Of a DNA stretch of 64,000 nt, positions 7,171 through 16,254 are shown one piece after another (position 1 is the stretch's first letter; every line of letters starts with the position of its first letter). Source of the DNA: Cyanobium sp. CZS48M (lineage in GTDB: Bacteria; Cyanobacteriota; Cyanobacteriia; PCC-6307; Cyanobiaceae). The notes below the pieces were generated by a model, which was given only the letters and a program-made list of their open reading frames with translations, was not told the origin of the DNA and made no database searches. The stretch spans positions 1-64,000 of the forward strand of contig JAUCZK010000012.1 in NCBI GenBank assembly GCA_030373145.1, written 5' to 3'. The translations under genes and the position numbers were made by a program.

Positions 7171-9411
7171 TCAACGGCACACGAGCTCAGCCTCCAACTC
7201 CAGCGCCACCGCCAGGCCCTCGTCTTCCACGTGCCTGGCCACCACCAGCCGGTGCAAGCCTGCTTCGGTCACGAAGCCATCCAGGGCAGGATCAAACGTG
7301 GCGCAGGCGCGCAGCGGGATGGCCAGGGTGATGTGGTGGGATTCACCAGCGGCCAGGAGCAGGCGCTGAAACGCCACCAGGGTCCGAGCTGGACGCTCCA
7401 CTTTCCGAGCGGGTGGCTCCAGGTACAGCTGGACCACCTCCGCCGCCTCCACCTCGCCAGTGTTGGTGATGGTCACGCTCGCCTGCAGCTGAGTCATCCG
7501 GCCATCAGCGCGCTGGATCTCGGCTGTTAGGTCCGACGCCATGAACTGGCTGTAGGACAACCCGAAGCCAAAGGGATAGGCGGCGGGATGGCCGTCACGC
7601 TGCAGGCGCCGGTAGCCATGCCAGAGGTCGTAGACGACCCGCCGCGCCCGGGGTTCGAAGGGCGGCAGCTGGGAGGCGTCGGCCACCATGGAGAAGGGCA
7701 GGCGGCCCGAGGGCGACACCCTGCCGAGCAGCACATCGGCCAGGGCCGCACCGCCTTGTTCGCCCGGATACCAGAGCAGCAGAAGGCCTGGAACCAGCTG
7801 CCGCCATTCCTCGATGAGCATGGCGCCACCACCCATCAGCACCACCACGGTGCGTGGATTGGCGGCGGCGACCTGGCGGATCAGGGTTACCTGATCCGCG
7901 GGCAGGGTCAGGTCGGTGCGATCACCGGCGGCAAAATCACCACCCTGGCGGGCTGAGGCGAAGCTGGTGATCCAGGCGAGCAGGTCGGCCACTGGTCGCC
8001 ACTGCGGCATCAGCCGGCGCCGCCCCAGCAGGCGCACCATCCACTCGGGCGGAGGGACCAGGCGCAGGATCGGGGCGATGTCCCCCGGGTGGATGTGCTC
8101 CCCCTCCAGGCGCCAGTCCAGACCGGCCACCACCACGGCGGCGTCGCAGTGCGCCGCCAGCTCCGCCGCTGCCTGGGGGCTGCTGCCGCTGGCCTGCTCG
8201 ATCCGCAGATCCGGAGCGGCTGCCCGCAAGCCCTCCAGTGGCGTCAGCACCGCTCCGGGCAGGGGTCTGGTGTCTGAGGATCCCCGATCCCCCAGGTTCG
8301 CCACCGACGCCAGACTCCCGATCACGGCCAGCGAGCTCAGGCCGGTGAAGGGCAGCACCTGCCCCTCGTTGCGCAGCAGCACGATCGAGCTGGTGGCCGC
8401 TTTGCGGGCCAGGGCCCGATGCGCCTTGCAGGAGCGGATCGATGCGGGGTAGGTCCCGGGGGGCACGCCCAGCTGCACCTGCAGCAGCCGCAGCACGGCC
8501 TCGTCTACACATTGCATCGGCACCCTGCCGTCGGCGACGGCCTCGGGCAGGCAACCGGCGAAGACCATGCGGAAGGGCATTTCCAGGTCTTGTCCAGCCA
8601 GCAGGGCGGCGACGCCATCACGCACGCCGAAGATGAAATCGGTGACCACGAAGCCGCCGAATCCCCAGCGCTCCTTGAGGATCCGCCGCAGCAGCTGAGG
8701 GTGCTGGCCGCACCAGAGGCCGTTGACCTGGTTGTAGGCGCTCATCATTGAGCCGGCGCCGGCGTCCACGCAGTCGCGGAAGTGGGGGAGATAGAGCTCA
8801 TGCAGCACCCGCTCACTGACCTGCACGTCGACCAGGAAACGGGAGCTGTCGATCGAGTTAAGGGCGAAGTGCTTGACGCAGGCCACGGCATGGCGTTCCA
8901 GCCCCCGGGTCATGGCGGCACCCATGGCGCCCACATGCACCGGGTCCTCCCCGTAGGTCTCCTGGGCCCTGCCCCAGCCGGGGTGGCGGAGGAGGTTGAT
9001 GCACACCCCGGCCACCCAGTTGGCCCCGAAGGAACGGGCCTCGCGGCCGATGGCCTCACCGATGCGTTCCTCCAGATCGGGATCCCAGCAGGCACCCCGC
9101 GCCATCGGCACCGGAAAGGTGGTGGCCCCACCCTCCAGCGTCACGCCGCGGGGGCCGTCGACGAACTGAAGCCCCGCCAGGCCGAGACGGGGCACCTGCC
9201 CCGCCGGCCACGGATGGCGGTGGGAGGCCTGATGGAGGGCGATGTCCGCCATGCCGGACCAGAACGGGGTGTCGCCGTCGAGCAGCGCCAGCTTTTCGGA
9301 TGTGGTGAGCTCCGCGAGCAGCTTCAGGGCGCGAGCCTGGATCAAGGATCCGTGATCCTTCATGGTCGTCATCGTTGAGGCGCCTGTTCCAAGCGGTGGC
9401 CCAGGCACCAA
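7171..9411 (-). CDS. Glycoside hydrolase family 3 beta-glucosidase-like protein
   Basis: 746 residues, typical length for a GH3 enzyme with (alpha/beta)8 barrel, alpha/beta sandwich and C-terminal fibronectin-III-like domain. Barrel motifs are VDGPRGV, ETYGEDP, VACVKHFALNS, SAYNQVNG and GFVVTDF, where Asp258 is the expected nucleophile. The C-terminal PFGFGLSYSQF and SVTITNTGEVEAAEVVQLYL mark the last domain. No signal peptide, so probably cytoplasmic and acting on glucosides taken up or made inside, possibly glucosylglycerol-like solutes or oligosaccharides. The first 13-16 codons may be untranslated, since ATGs lie just downstream. It converges on the CrtO-like gene with a 7-base gap. Confidence 0.88.
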   Translation of the reverse strand: MVPGPPLGTGASTMTTMKDHGSLIQARALKLLAELTTSEKLALLDGDTPFWSGMADIALHQASHRHPWPAGQVPRLGLAGLQFVDGPRGVTLEGGATTFPVPMARGACWDPDLEERIGEAIGREARSFGANWVAGVCINLLRHPGWGRAQETYGEDPVHVGAMGAAMTRGLERHAVACVKHFALNSIDSSRFLVDVQVSERVLHELYLPHFRDCVDAGAGSMMSAYNQVNGLWCGQHPQLLRRILKERWGFGGFVVTDFIFGVRDGVAALLAGQDLEMPFRMVFAGCLPEAVADGRVPMQCVDEAVLRLLQVQLGVPPGTYPASIRSCKAHRALARKAATSSIVLLRNEGQVLPFTGLSSLAVIGSLASVANLGDRGSSDTRPLPGAVLTPLEGLRAAAPDLRIEQASGSSPQAAAELAAHCDAAVVVAGLDWRLEGEHIHPGDIAPILRLVPPPEWMVRLLGRRRLMPQWRPVADLLAWITSFASARQGGDFAAGDRTDLTLPADQVTLIRQVAAANPRTVVVLMGGGAMLIEEWRQLVPGLLLLWYPGEQGGAALADVLLGRVSPSGRLPFSMVADASQLPPFEPRARRVVYDLWHGYRRLQRDGHPAAYPFGFGLSYSQFMASDLTAEIQRADGRMTQLQASVTITNTGEVEAAEVVQLYLEPPARKVERPARTLVAFQRLLLAAGESHHITLAIPLRACATFDPALDGFVTEAGLHRLVVARHVEDEGLAVALELEAELVCR

Positions 9412-9485
9412 GCCAAGATCCAGTCCATCAGCAGTGAGGTCCCGATCAGCATGAACGCCTCGGTGTGATCTGGAGGTCTTGAGAT

Positions 9486-10004
9486 TCAGTGGGGAACAAA
9501 TCTGGCCATCGCCGCATCCCGGTTGATGAGCTCCTCAGCTTGCGCTGAATCAGGGTTCAGCAGCTGGAAATCACCGAATTCGAAACCAGGGGCCACGGTG
9601 CATCCCACCAAGACCTCATCGCTGATCGGTTCAGCGGCTTGCCAGAGGCCAGCTGGGATCACGTGGCAGAACGTGCGGGTCTCGGCTGAGAGCGTGACAC
9701 AGCTAGGGGAGGTGCTGGTTCCGTCCCAGCTGTACAGACGGAGACCGCAGCCCTGGTAGAGGTTCCAGACCTCGTCGGAGGCCACCTGATGAAACAGGCT
9801 TCGTTCACCAGCCCTCAACTGGAAATAAATGTGGGTGAGTGCGCAACGGCCCTGCCCTGCTGCTGTGGTTACACGATGGCTGGAGCGGAACAGTTCACGG
9901 AAACGCCCGCCTTCAGGGTGATCGATTAACGGCTCAGGTTCCACGGCAAAAACAACCTTCAGGAGTAGATAGTCTGCTTCACTCGCCCACCTGTTGGCCG
10001 CCAA
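9486..10004 (-). CDS. DUF985 cupin-fold protein
   Basis: 172 residues. HPEGGRFRELFRSS, LTHIYFQLRAGERSLFHQVASDEVWNLYQG, and CTVAPGFEFGDFQLLN are the conserved blocks of the DUF985 (cupin_5) family, small beta-barrel proteins of unclear catalytic role, with related structures sometimes described as epimerase-like. The start is a TTG at 10004, the only initiation codon that keeps the N-terminal ADYLLLK segment. It is a single gene between the GH3 enzyme and 284 noncoding bases. Confidence 0.85.
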   Translation of the reverse strand: MAANRWASEADYLLLKVVFAVEPEPLIDHPEGGRFRELFRSSHRVTTAAGQGRCALTHIYFQLRAGERSLFHQVASDEVWNLYQGCGLRLYSWDGTSTSPSCVTLSAETRTFCHVIPAGLWQAAEPISDEVLVGCTVAPGFEFGDFQLLNPDSAQAEELINRDAAMARFVPH

Positions 10005-10288
10005 GGTTGAGAGGTTGTTGCAGGCCCCATGGCCGGCCGGAGGTGCTCAGAGCCACGCCCTTGAATCAAGCGGAGCAGGATCGCAATCAATGGCGTACAA
10101 GCGCTGGGTCAGTAGGGGATTGACTCAATAAATTGTGCGCGATTATCCCCTGAGTGGATGGAGTGGCCCTTGTCTTCCGCCCTCGGTCTCATCAGGCCAT
10201 GCATCCGTTTTTCTGTCAGGACTAGGGGCGGATGGCCTTCTGGCCAGGTCAGGGGGCGTGGTGTTGGCCCTAGGGTCTGGGCCCATGG

Positions 10289-11104
10289 ATGCTTTTGTTG
10301 ATGCAGAGTTCGATGCGCCCGGCCGGTGGCGATGGACCTGGAGCTGGTTTTCAGCTGATCGCGGCGGCGGCTGTGGCCCTGCTGATCCTGCTCACCCAGA
10401 CGATCTTCATCGTCCCGGCCGGAAACGTGGCTGTGGTCACCACCCTGGGGCGCGTCACGGGCGGCCAGCGCAGCCCCGGTCCTAACGTCAAGGTGCCGCT
10501 GATACAGGCCACTTCGTTTTTTGATGTGCGCACCCAGGTGCGTCCTGAGCAGTTCTCCACGCTCACCAAGGATCTGCAGGTGATCGAGGCGACGGCCACG
10601 GTCAAATATGCCATCAAGCCCAAAGAAGCGGGCCGGATCTACGAAACAATCGCCACCGATAACCAGCAGATCTATCCGCGCATCATTCAGCCGTCACTGC
10701 TCAAGGCACTCAAGTCGGTGTTTTCCCAGTATGAGCTGGTGACCATTGCCACTGAATGGAACAGCATCTCCGAGCTCGTTCAGGACAAGGTGGCTCAGGA
10801 ACTGATCAAGTTCGATTACGTGCAGGTGCAGGGGCTTGACCTCACCGGCCTGCAGATCGCTGAGGAATACCGCGCAGCGATCGAGCAGAAGCAGATCGCC
10901 GATCAGCGGCTGCTGCGCGCCCAGACTGAAGTGAAGATCGCCGAACAGGAGGCCAAGCGCTACCAGATCCTCAACTCCAGCCTGGATGATCAGGTGCTCT
11001 TCAAGCTCTTCCTCGACAAGTGGGACGGCCAGACCTCCGTGGTGCCGGCCCTGCCGGGCACAGCCGGCGGTGGCACTCCGGTGATTGTCAACGGGCGCCG
11101 CTGA
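10289..11104 (+). CDS. Prohibitin-like SPFH/band-7 membrane protein
   Basis: 271 residues. One N-terminal membrane helix (FQLIAAAAVALLILLTQTIFIV), then a band-7 domain starting VPAGNVAVVTTLGRVTGG and continuing through TKDLQVIEATATVKYAI and SVFSQYELVTI.TEWNSI, and an alpha-helical coiled-coil part (AAIEQKQIADQRLLRAQTEVKIAEQEAKR). This is the prohibitin arrangement: a ring-forming scaffold, usually linked to membrane protein quality control together with FtsH. ATGs at 10301 and 10313 are possible starts because the first codons look poorly conserved. It converges on the CPBP cluster. Confidence 0.88.
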   Translation: MLLLMQSSMRPAGGDGPGAGFQLIAAAAVALLILLTQTIFIVPAGNVAVVTTLGRVTGGQRSPGPNVKVPLIQATSFFDVRTQVRPEQFSTLTKDLQVIEATATVKYAIKPKEAGRIYETIATDNQQIYPRIIQPSLLKALKSVFSQYELVTIATEWNSISELVQDKVAQELIKFDYVQVQGLDLTGLQIAEEYRAAIEQKQIADQRLLRAQTEVKIAEQEAKRYQILNSSLDDQVLFKLFLDKWDGQTSVVPALPGTAGGGTPVIVNGRR

Positions 11105-11107
11105 ATC

Positions 11108-11482
11108 TCAGTCGTAGCGGCAGGCCGGGCTCAGTCCCGGCACCGTGAACTCCTGGAACCAGAGGAAGTCGCGGCTTCTCCAGCCCAGATCAAAGGGGGC
11201 TGTGGAGGCCCACTCCCCCCGCTCGAGCTGGAAGTGTGACCTGAGGTAGTTGGGCACCAGGGCTTCCACCTCCCGCTGACCTTCGCTCTCCTCATCGGCA
11301 AAAAGCCGATCCAGGTAGAGCACTGCAAAGATTGACGCCCCCTCATCCACCACCACCACCTCGAACGGTCCGTCCTCGGCGGGCAGGGGGGTGACTTCGA
11401 AGAACTCATCACGCTCCAGCGGATCCGACGGAGCCTTCTCCATCAGAGCTGCCAGGGCCTGCGTGAAGCGATCGAGGGTCAC
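11108..11482 (-). CDS. Small acidic protein, last gene of the protease cluster
   Basis: About 124 residues, no recognised family. It is acidic, with an N-terminal helix (VTLDRFTQALAALMEKAPSDPLERDEFFEV) and a beta-rich middle (PFEVVVVDEGASIFAVLYLDRLFADEE), ending SPACRYD. No signal peptide or membrane segment. I chose GTG at 11482 because it overlaps the upstream CPBP-protease stop as GTGA, like the next junction in the cluster; the track ORF to 11740 runs antisense-like through the protease reading frame and has an implausible N-terminus. Tight coupling suggests it works with the protease. Confidence 0.6.
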   Translation of the reverse strand: MTLDRFTQALAALMEKAPSDPLERDEFFEVTPLPAEDGPFEVVVVDEGASIFAVLYLDRLFADEESEGQREVEALVPNYLRSHFQLERGEWASTAPFDLGWRSRDFLWFQEFTVPGLSPACRYD

Positions 11483-13902
11483 GGCGGGGGCTGCGGCTGC
11501 TTCTGCATCCTCGCTCTGCCCCCCAGGCCCCAGAGCCAGAGCGTTACAGCCAGCCCATGCAGCAACACCGGCGGCCAGAGGGAGCCGCTCAGCCCGTAGG
11601 TCAGCACGCAGGCCGCCCCCAGCAGGCTGCACTGAACCAGGAAGCGGCCGTCGCCGAACACCCCTCGCCCTGCCGGGTACCAGCAGCGGGCCGCCACAAG
11701 GTGGTACAACACGAACAGGCCCACGCTCAGGGCTCCCCAAGCGGCTGAGCCGGCCAGGGATTCCCCCTCAAGCGGGTGGGGCAGCAGGGCTACGCGGAAC
11801 AGAAGTTCCTCCCCCAAGGCCGGCATCAGCAGCAGGCCCGGCATGGCCCGCAGCGCCGGCCCCAGTGCTTCCAGCCTCCAGGGGCTCAGAAATCCCGAGC
11901 GCCATCCCAGCGGCAGGGCCAGCGCCGCGTAGGCCGCCACAACCGCCAGAGCGCGCCCCAGGCTGGCTGGCCCGAGGGGCGCGAACAGGGCATCGCTGAG
12001 GCGCCGCAGCAGGGTGGAGAGGATCGGAATCTGACCCAGCAGCAGGGTGGGGGCCAGCGGTTCAAGACTGGTGTCGCCTCCGGCCAGCTGGTTGCTGCGC
12101 AGGAACCAGAGGCTGGCGCCGTGCTGCAGGAACACCCGTGCCATGTCGTCGTGGGCGCGGCGGGGCAGCATCGAGCGCCAGCTCAGCAGCGCATCCACAC
12201 CCGTTTCGCCGCGCACGAAGCTCCCACCCGCCACCACCGCCGCGTTGTGGCGCCAATCGGAGCGCACCATGCCGAAGGGGCTGAGCAGCTCATCCAGGGA
12301 GGACGAGAGACGCGCCAGCTGGCGAAAGGCCTGGCTGGAGTTCTCCTGGGGGTGGGCTTTGATCCAGCCGCGCAGCTCGGGTTCGTTGGCCGTGCGGCGG
12401 CGCAGGCGATCGATGGCGATGAACAGCGCCTGACTCGAATCCTGCACGCAGGAGGTGGCCGGGGTCACCGTGGAGACGCCACTGCCATCGCCACTGCGGT
12501 AGCGGGCCATCAGCACCTCCGCCTGGATCGCCAGCTCCTGCAGCAACGACAGGGGTTGGCCGGCCACCGTCAGGTCGTCGAAGGGGCGCAGCTTGATCAG
12601 CACATCGGAGATGGGCCGTGAACCCAGCCAGCCCCGCTGCAGATCACCGCTGAAGGCCGTCCAGTCCTGGGTCCCCGAGACGATGCCATTGGGGTTGTTG
12701 GCATAGATCTGGTGGTAGCGCAGGTCGAAGCGGGGCTCGCCGGTGATGGCATCGTTCACCACCCGCGCTTCCCCGAAGGCGAAGTGGCCGGTCACGGTGA
12801 AGCCGCTGATCCGTTCACCCCCCGGCCCACCGATGCCACCGAAGCTGTGGATCAGCAGGGCCCTATCCCCCGCCTGCCAGCTCTCGCCCAGCAACACCCG
12901 CCTGATCTGCCCCCGCTGCCTGGGGGTGTCGGCCCAGTTGCCGCGCAGGATGTAAGGGAGTCCCTCTCGGGCGGTGGGCAGCACGGCATCGGGGCTCAGC
13001 AGGTGCAGGGCCCTGGGCCGGATGGCCTGGACCGTGAACAGCCCCTCGGCGTCAGGTGCGCCGTAGAGGTACCAACCCTGGGCCCCCACGGGATTGGAGC
13101 TCAGCCCTCGCGGCGTGGAGATCCAGCGGCCGTAGCGATCGCGGGGCTGCTGGGGCACCCGCACCACATCCTCGGGGCCGCTGAAGTCCCCCCGCTCCGG
13201 GCTCCAGTGCTGAACGCGGAAGCGCTCCGGCTGGCCGGCAACGGGCCCAAGAATCCGCCCCAGACCCACGTAGCGGCCGCTGATCTGCAGCGGTGGTCGG
13301 CCGATGCTCAGCCGGCTGGAGCCATCCGCCGCCGGCTCCAGCTCCACCTCCTCCAGCTGGACGATCAGATCGTCGTTGGGGCGCGCCCCCGCCAGCGACT
13401 GCAGTGGCCCCACCCGCCGACGCCCATCCAGCCGCCTTGGCAGCAGGTTGCCCTGGGCCTCGATCGCCTGGGCCTCCGGCGCGAAGCGCACATCGGTGCT
13501 CACCCGCTCCACCAGCTCCTGCAGGGCCGGCCGCTGGGCCCAGCCCAGACGCAGCACCTGCCCCTGGAGCGCCACGGCTGTCGTGGGCGCGTGCTCGATC
13601 TCGACCCACACCCAGTCGCCGGGATCCCGGTCGGTTTCAGCGGCGCTGGGCAGGATCAACCGCCCGATCCAGCCGGCGTGGGGAGGATACAGGCGCGGAT
13701 CGGGGCGCTGGGCCAGCGGGTAGTGGCTGGGCCGGTTGAAAGGGGCGGCCTGGGCCAGGGCGTAACTGCTGCCAGGGGCGGGAGGGCCGGCCAAGGAAGG
13801 AGCCAGCAGCAGCGACACCACCAGGGTCAGCAGCAGCAGGAGCGGCCGCCGAGCACGGGGCCAGGGGCCTGATCGCCGCCCACGGGGAGAGACCGATCTC
13901 AC
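11479..13902 (-). CDS. CPBP (CAAX-type) intramembrane metalloprotease with large exported N-terminal domain
   Basis: 807 residues. Signal peptide/anchor at residues 20-40 (LLLLLTLVVSLLLAPSLA), then about 600 residues without membrane helices and without a family I can name, and a C-terminal membrane protease domain: GEELLFR is motif 1 (EExxxR), FVLYHL motif 2 (FxxxH), and PPVLLHGLAVTLW the third histidine. CPBP proteins cleave within membranes (Rce1, bacterial Abi homologues). The central block TPATSCVQDSSQALFIAID may be a conserved signature. Starts at GTG 13902 overlapping the upstream stop (GTGA). Known: protease core. Unknown: what the large extracytoplasmic part binds. Confidence 0.78.
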   Translation of the reverse strand: MRSVSPRGRRSGPWPRARRPLLLLLTLVVSLLLAPSLAGPPAPGSSYALAQAAPFNRPSHYPLAQRPDPRLYPPHAGWIGRLILPSAAETDRDPGDWVWVEIEHAPTTAVALQGQVLRLGWAQRPALQELVERVSTDVRFAPEAQAIEAQGNLLPRRLDGRRRVGPLQSLAGARPNDDLIVQLEEVELEPAADGSSRLSIGRPPLQISGRYVGLGRILGPVAGQPERFRVQHWSPERGDFSGPEDVVRVPQQPRDRYGRWISTPRGLSSNPVGAQGWYLYGAPDAEGLFTVQAIRPRALHLLSPDAVLPTAREGLPYILRGNWADTPRQRGQIRRVLLGESWQAGDRALLIHSFGGIGGPGGERISGFTVTGHFAFGEARVVNDAITGEPRFDLRYHQIYANNPNGIVSGTQDWTAFSGDLQRGWLGSRPISDVLIKLRPFDDLTVAGQPLSLLQELAIQAEVLMARYRSGDGSGVSTVTPATSCVQDSSQALFIAIDRLRRRTANEPELRGWIKAHPQENSSQAFRQLARLSSSLDELLSPFGMVRSDWRHNAAVVAGGSFVRGETGVDALLSWRSMLPRRAHDDMARVFLQHGASLWFLRSNQLAGGDTSLEPLAPTLLLGQIPILSTLLRRLSDALFAPLGPASLGRALAVVAAYAALALPLGWRSGFLSPWRLEALGPALRAMPGLLLMPALGEELLFRVALLPHPLEGESLAGSAAWGALSVGLFVLYHLVAARCWYPAGRGVFGDGRFLVQCSLLGAACVLTYGLSGSLWPPVLLHGLAVTLWLWGLGGRARMQKQPQPPP

Positions 13903-15230
13903 GGCCGGGGGCTCAGGGTGGCTGGGGCCACCTCCAGCTGGGCGGCGCCGCAGTGGCTGCAGTAGGGCAGGTGCCGGCGGGTGGGCTCGTGGCAGTGGAC
14001 GCAGCTGCGGAGCTGGGCGTAGCCGCAGTGGGGGCAGTGGCGGTCGCCGTTGGGCAGCTTGCGCGCGCAGTGCAGGCAGCGGCTGCGCTGGGCCCGCTCC
14101 GCCGCCTGCAGCCTGGGGTTGAACACCAGCGCCTGCAGCAGCTTGATCAGGGCGAAACCCACCACTGGCACCGCCAGCAGGTAGAGATAATTGACCAGGA
14201 AGCGCAGGTTGCCCGCCAGGGCCCGCACCGCCGCCAGCAGCAGCTCGAAGATCACCCCCACCTGGGCCACTTCCGCCAGCTTCAGCAGCAGCGGGATCAG
14301 GGAGATCACCAGCAGGTGCCAGCTCACCAGGGCCAGCAGGCCGTGGTCGTGGCGCAGGGCGTGGCGGTGGATCAGCAGGCTCAGCAGCACCAGGGGAGCC
14401 AGGAAGAGGCCCTGCAGCAGCAGGCGCTGGCTGGGGGCCCAGAACTGGGCCCGCGCGAAGCCCCGCTCCATCGCCGCATAGCTGCCGCTGCGGTTCAGAA
14501 ACGCCAGGAACGCCTGGCTGTCACGGGCCTCCAGCAGGCCCTGACCAAGCGTGACCACTTCAGCGCGCAGGCTGGCAATGCGGGAGTCATTGGCCTCGAT
14601 CTGGCGTCGGGCCTGGGAGGCCGGCACCGCCTGGATCGACTGGGAGGCCGATTGCCCGGCGATCTGCTCCAGCAGGCTGGAGTCGTACTGGGAGCGGATG
14701 GCGGCGCTGTCCTGCTCCAGGGCGGTGATCTCGCTTTCGGCCGCATCCAGCTCCCTCTGCCGCTGGCGCAGCTGCGGCTGGGCGGCGATGCGGTCCTGAT
14801 GGCCCGCGAACTCCAGGCAGAGGGGCGCCACCTGGCCGAGGTGGTCGCGGCCGGCCGCGATGGCCCGGGAGCGGAATCCCGGTTCAGGGGCTGATGCCTG
14901 GCTCTCCCCCGGTGAGCGGCGGGGAAGGGCCCGGCGCAGGATCGCCAGGTTCTGCTCACGCTGATCCGTGCTGCCATCGCGGTAGAGGCTCCACTCGGCC
15001 TGACAGGGGAAGGCCTGCTGGGGGCTCAGGGGCCACTGGGCGATGGCGGCCATGCCGCTGAAGATGTTGACCAGCAACAGCAGATCCACCAGCACGATCA
15101 CCAGCAGGCTGGCCTTGTTCAGCGGCTGGCCATTGAGGCTCCCCGAGCGTTGCAGCAGCCTGCCCATCAGCCGCCTCAGCCGGTGGCGGGCACGGCTCAG
15201 GCGGGCGGTGAACGGGACTCCTTGCGGCAT
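13899..15230 (-). CDS. Membrane protein with coiled coil and double zinc ribbon
   Basis: 443 residues. One membrane helix near residues 40-65, a soluble region with a coiled coil (RQRELDAAESEITALEQDSAAIRSQY), three further helices (LLLQGLFLAPLVLLSLLI, LVSWHLLVISLIPLLL, LVNYLYLLAVPVVGFALI), and a C-terminal cytoplasmic double zinc ribbon with CLHC, CPHCG, CVHC and CSHCG pairs. Between helices 1 and 2 lie about 200 residues that probably face the periplasm. Not a recognised family. Sits between the retropepsin gene (10 bases away) and the CPBP protease (4-base overlap), so it could be a regulator or adaptor of these proteases. Confidence 0.65.
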   Translation of the reverse strand: MPQGVPFTARLSRARHRLRRLMGRLLQRSGSLNGQPLNKASLLVIVLVDLLLLVNIFSGMAAIAQWPLSPQQAFPCQAEWSLYRDGSTDQREQNLAILRRALPRRSPGESQASAPEPGFRSRAIAAGRDHLGQVAPLCLEFAGHQDRIAAQPQLRQRQRELDAAESEITALEQDSAAIRSQYDSSLLEQIAGQSASQSIQAVPASQARRQIEANDSRIASLRAEVVTLGQGLLEARDSQAFLAFLNRSGSYAAMERGFARAQFWAPSQRLLLQGLFLAPLVLLSLLIHRHALRHDHGLLALVSWHLLVISLIPLLLKLAEVAQVGVIFELLLAAVRALAGNLRFLVNYLYLLAVPVVGFALIKLLQALVFNPRLQAAERAQRSRCLHCARKLPNGDRHCPHCGYAQLRSCVHCHEPTRRHLPYCSHCGAAQLEVAPATLSPRP

Positions 15231-15240
15231 CAGCGCGGTG

Positions 15241-16254
15241 CTAGGGCCAGAGGCTCAGCGTTGCAGGCAGCGCATCCAGCCGCCAGAGCTGGGCCCTTCG
15301 GCGCAACAACTCCTGCCCCACGATCGCCTCCACCCGCAGGCTCTCGAAGATCGGGTTGGCGGTCACGATGGCCTCGACTCGCTGGGCTGGATCACCCCCC
15401 GGCAAGGCCAGGCCGGAGAGGCTCTGGAGGCGGGCACTCTGCTCACCGCAGAACCCCGCCAGCCGCACAGCACTGGCTGGTGCTGTGGGCCGCAGCTTCG
15501 TTGCCAGTCCAGGTGTGATGAACAGCCCCTCGGCGCCGGTGTCGGCCAGGGCGAGGGCCGAACCCGCTGGGGTCTGCAAGGGCATCAGCGGCACCCCTTC
15601 GCGCCAGAGCAGCGGCAGGGTGGTGGCCCCGGTGGGGGCTGCCCGGCGCAAGCGATCGGCATCGACGAGGGCCAGCGGGCCCAGGCTGAGGCGCTGGCCC
15701 AGGGGGTCGATCCAGAGCGGCTGCTGCCGCAGCTGCGGGGCCCCCAGCACCCCATCCACCCCCTCCGGCAGCCCGGCCACCGGTAGCACCAGCGCCTCCA
15801 TGCCCCTGATCTGGAACCGATTGCCAGCCGCGCTGACCTCCAGGTCGGGCAGCTGCACCCGCCGGGGCTTCAGCTCGGGGCAGGCCGCACCGGCACCGGC
15901 GAGTGCGAAGGTTCTGGGGTCCACCAGCCGGCTCTGGAGCGCCAGGCGGCGCACCAGCTCGGGGGTCACCAGGGTGGTGGAGGCACCGGTGTCGAGCAGC
16001 AACCGCACCGGACCGCCGCTGCTCTGAAGGTTGAGCACGGGGGTGTCTCCGCCGCTGGCCCGCTCCAGGGGCACGCCCGCCTGGCCGCTGCTGCGACCGG
16101 GCGCCAGGGGTGGCCCCCCCAGCTGGATCAAGGCTGCCGTGGTGATGGCCTCCGCCCCAGAGCTGGGGGCCGAACCCGCGAGCAGCAGACCAATGAGCCC
16201 CAGCCTCAACCCCAGACCCAGACGATGACCCACGGCGGCGGCCCTGTGGCTCAT
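15241..16254 (-). CDS. Exported retropepsin-like aspartic protease with two active-site motifs
   Basis: About 337 residues. Signal peptide (HRLGLGLRLGLIGLLLAGSAPSSGA), then two copies of the aspartyl-protease motif: RLLLDTGASTTLVTPELV and LALADTGAEGLFITPGLA about 170 residues apart. Each lies in a retropepsin-like half (clan AA), so the chain could fold as a single-chain two-domain enzyme as in pepsin. I chose the ATG at 16254 because it overlaps the META-gene stop as ATGA and starts directly before the signal peptide; the track start at 16335 adds 27 residues inside the upstream gene. Likely periplasmic. Confidence 0.75.
   Translation of the reverse strand: MSHRAAAVGHRLGLGLRLGLIGLLLAGSAPSSGAEAITTAALIQLGGPPLAPGRSSGQAGVPLERASGGDTPVLNLQSSGGPVRLLLDTGASTTLVTPELVRRLALQSRLVDPRTFALAGAGAACPELKPRRVQLPDLEVSAAGNRFQIRGMEALVLPVAGLPEGVDGVLGAPQLRQQPLWIDPLGQRLSLGPLALVDADRLRRAAPTGATTLPLLWREGVPLMPLQTPAGSALALADTGAEGLFITPGLATKLRPTAPASAVRLAGFCGEQSARLQSLSGLALPGGDPAQRVEAIVTANPIFESLRVEAIVGQELLRRRAQLWRLDALPATLSLWP

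Noticed and set aside
12712-13872. 386-residue plus-strand ORF opposite the CPBP gene
   Set aside because: Low-complexity Gln/Gly/Pro composition and no initiation context; the minus strand holds the protease motifs.
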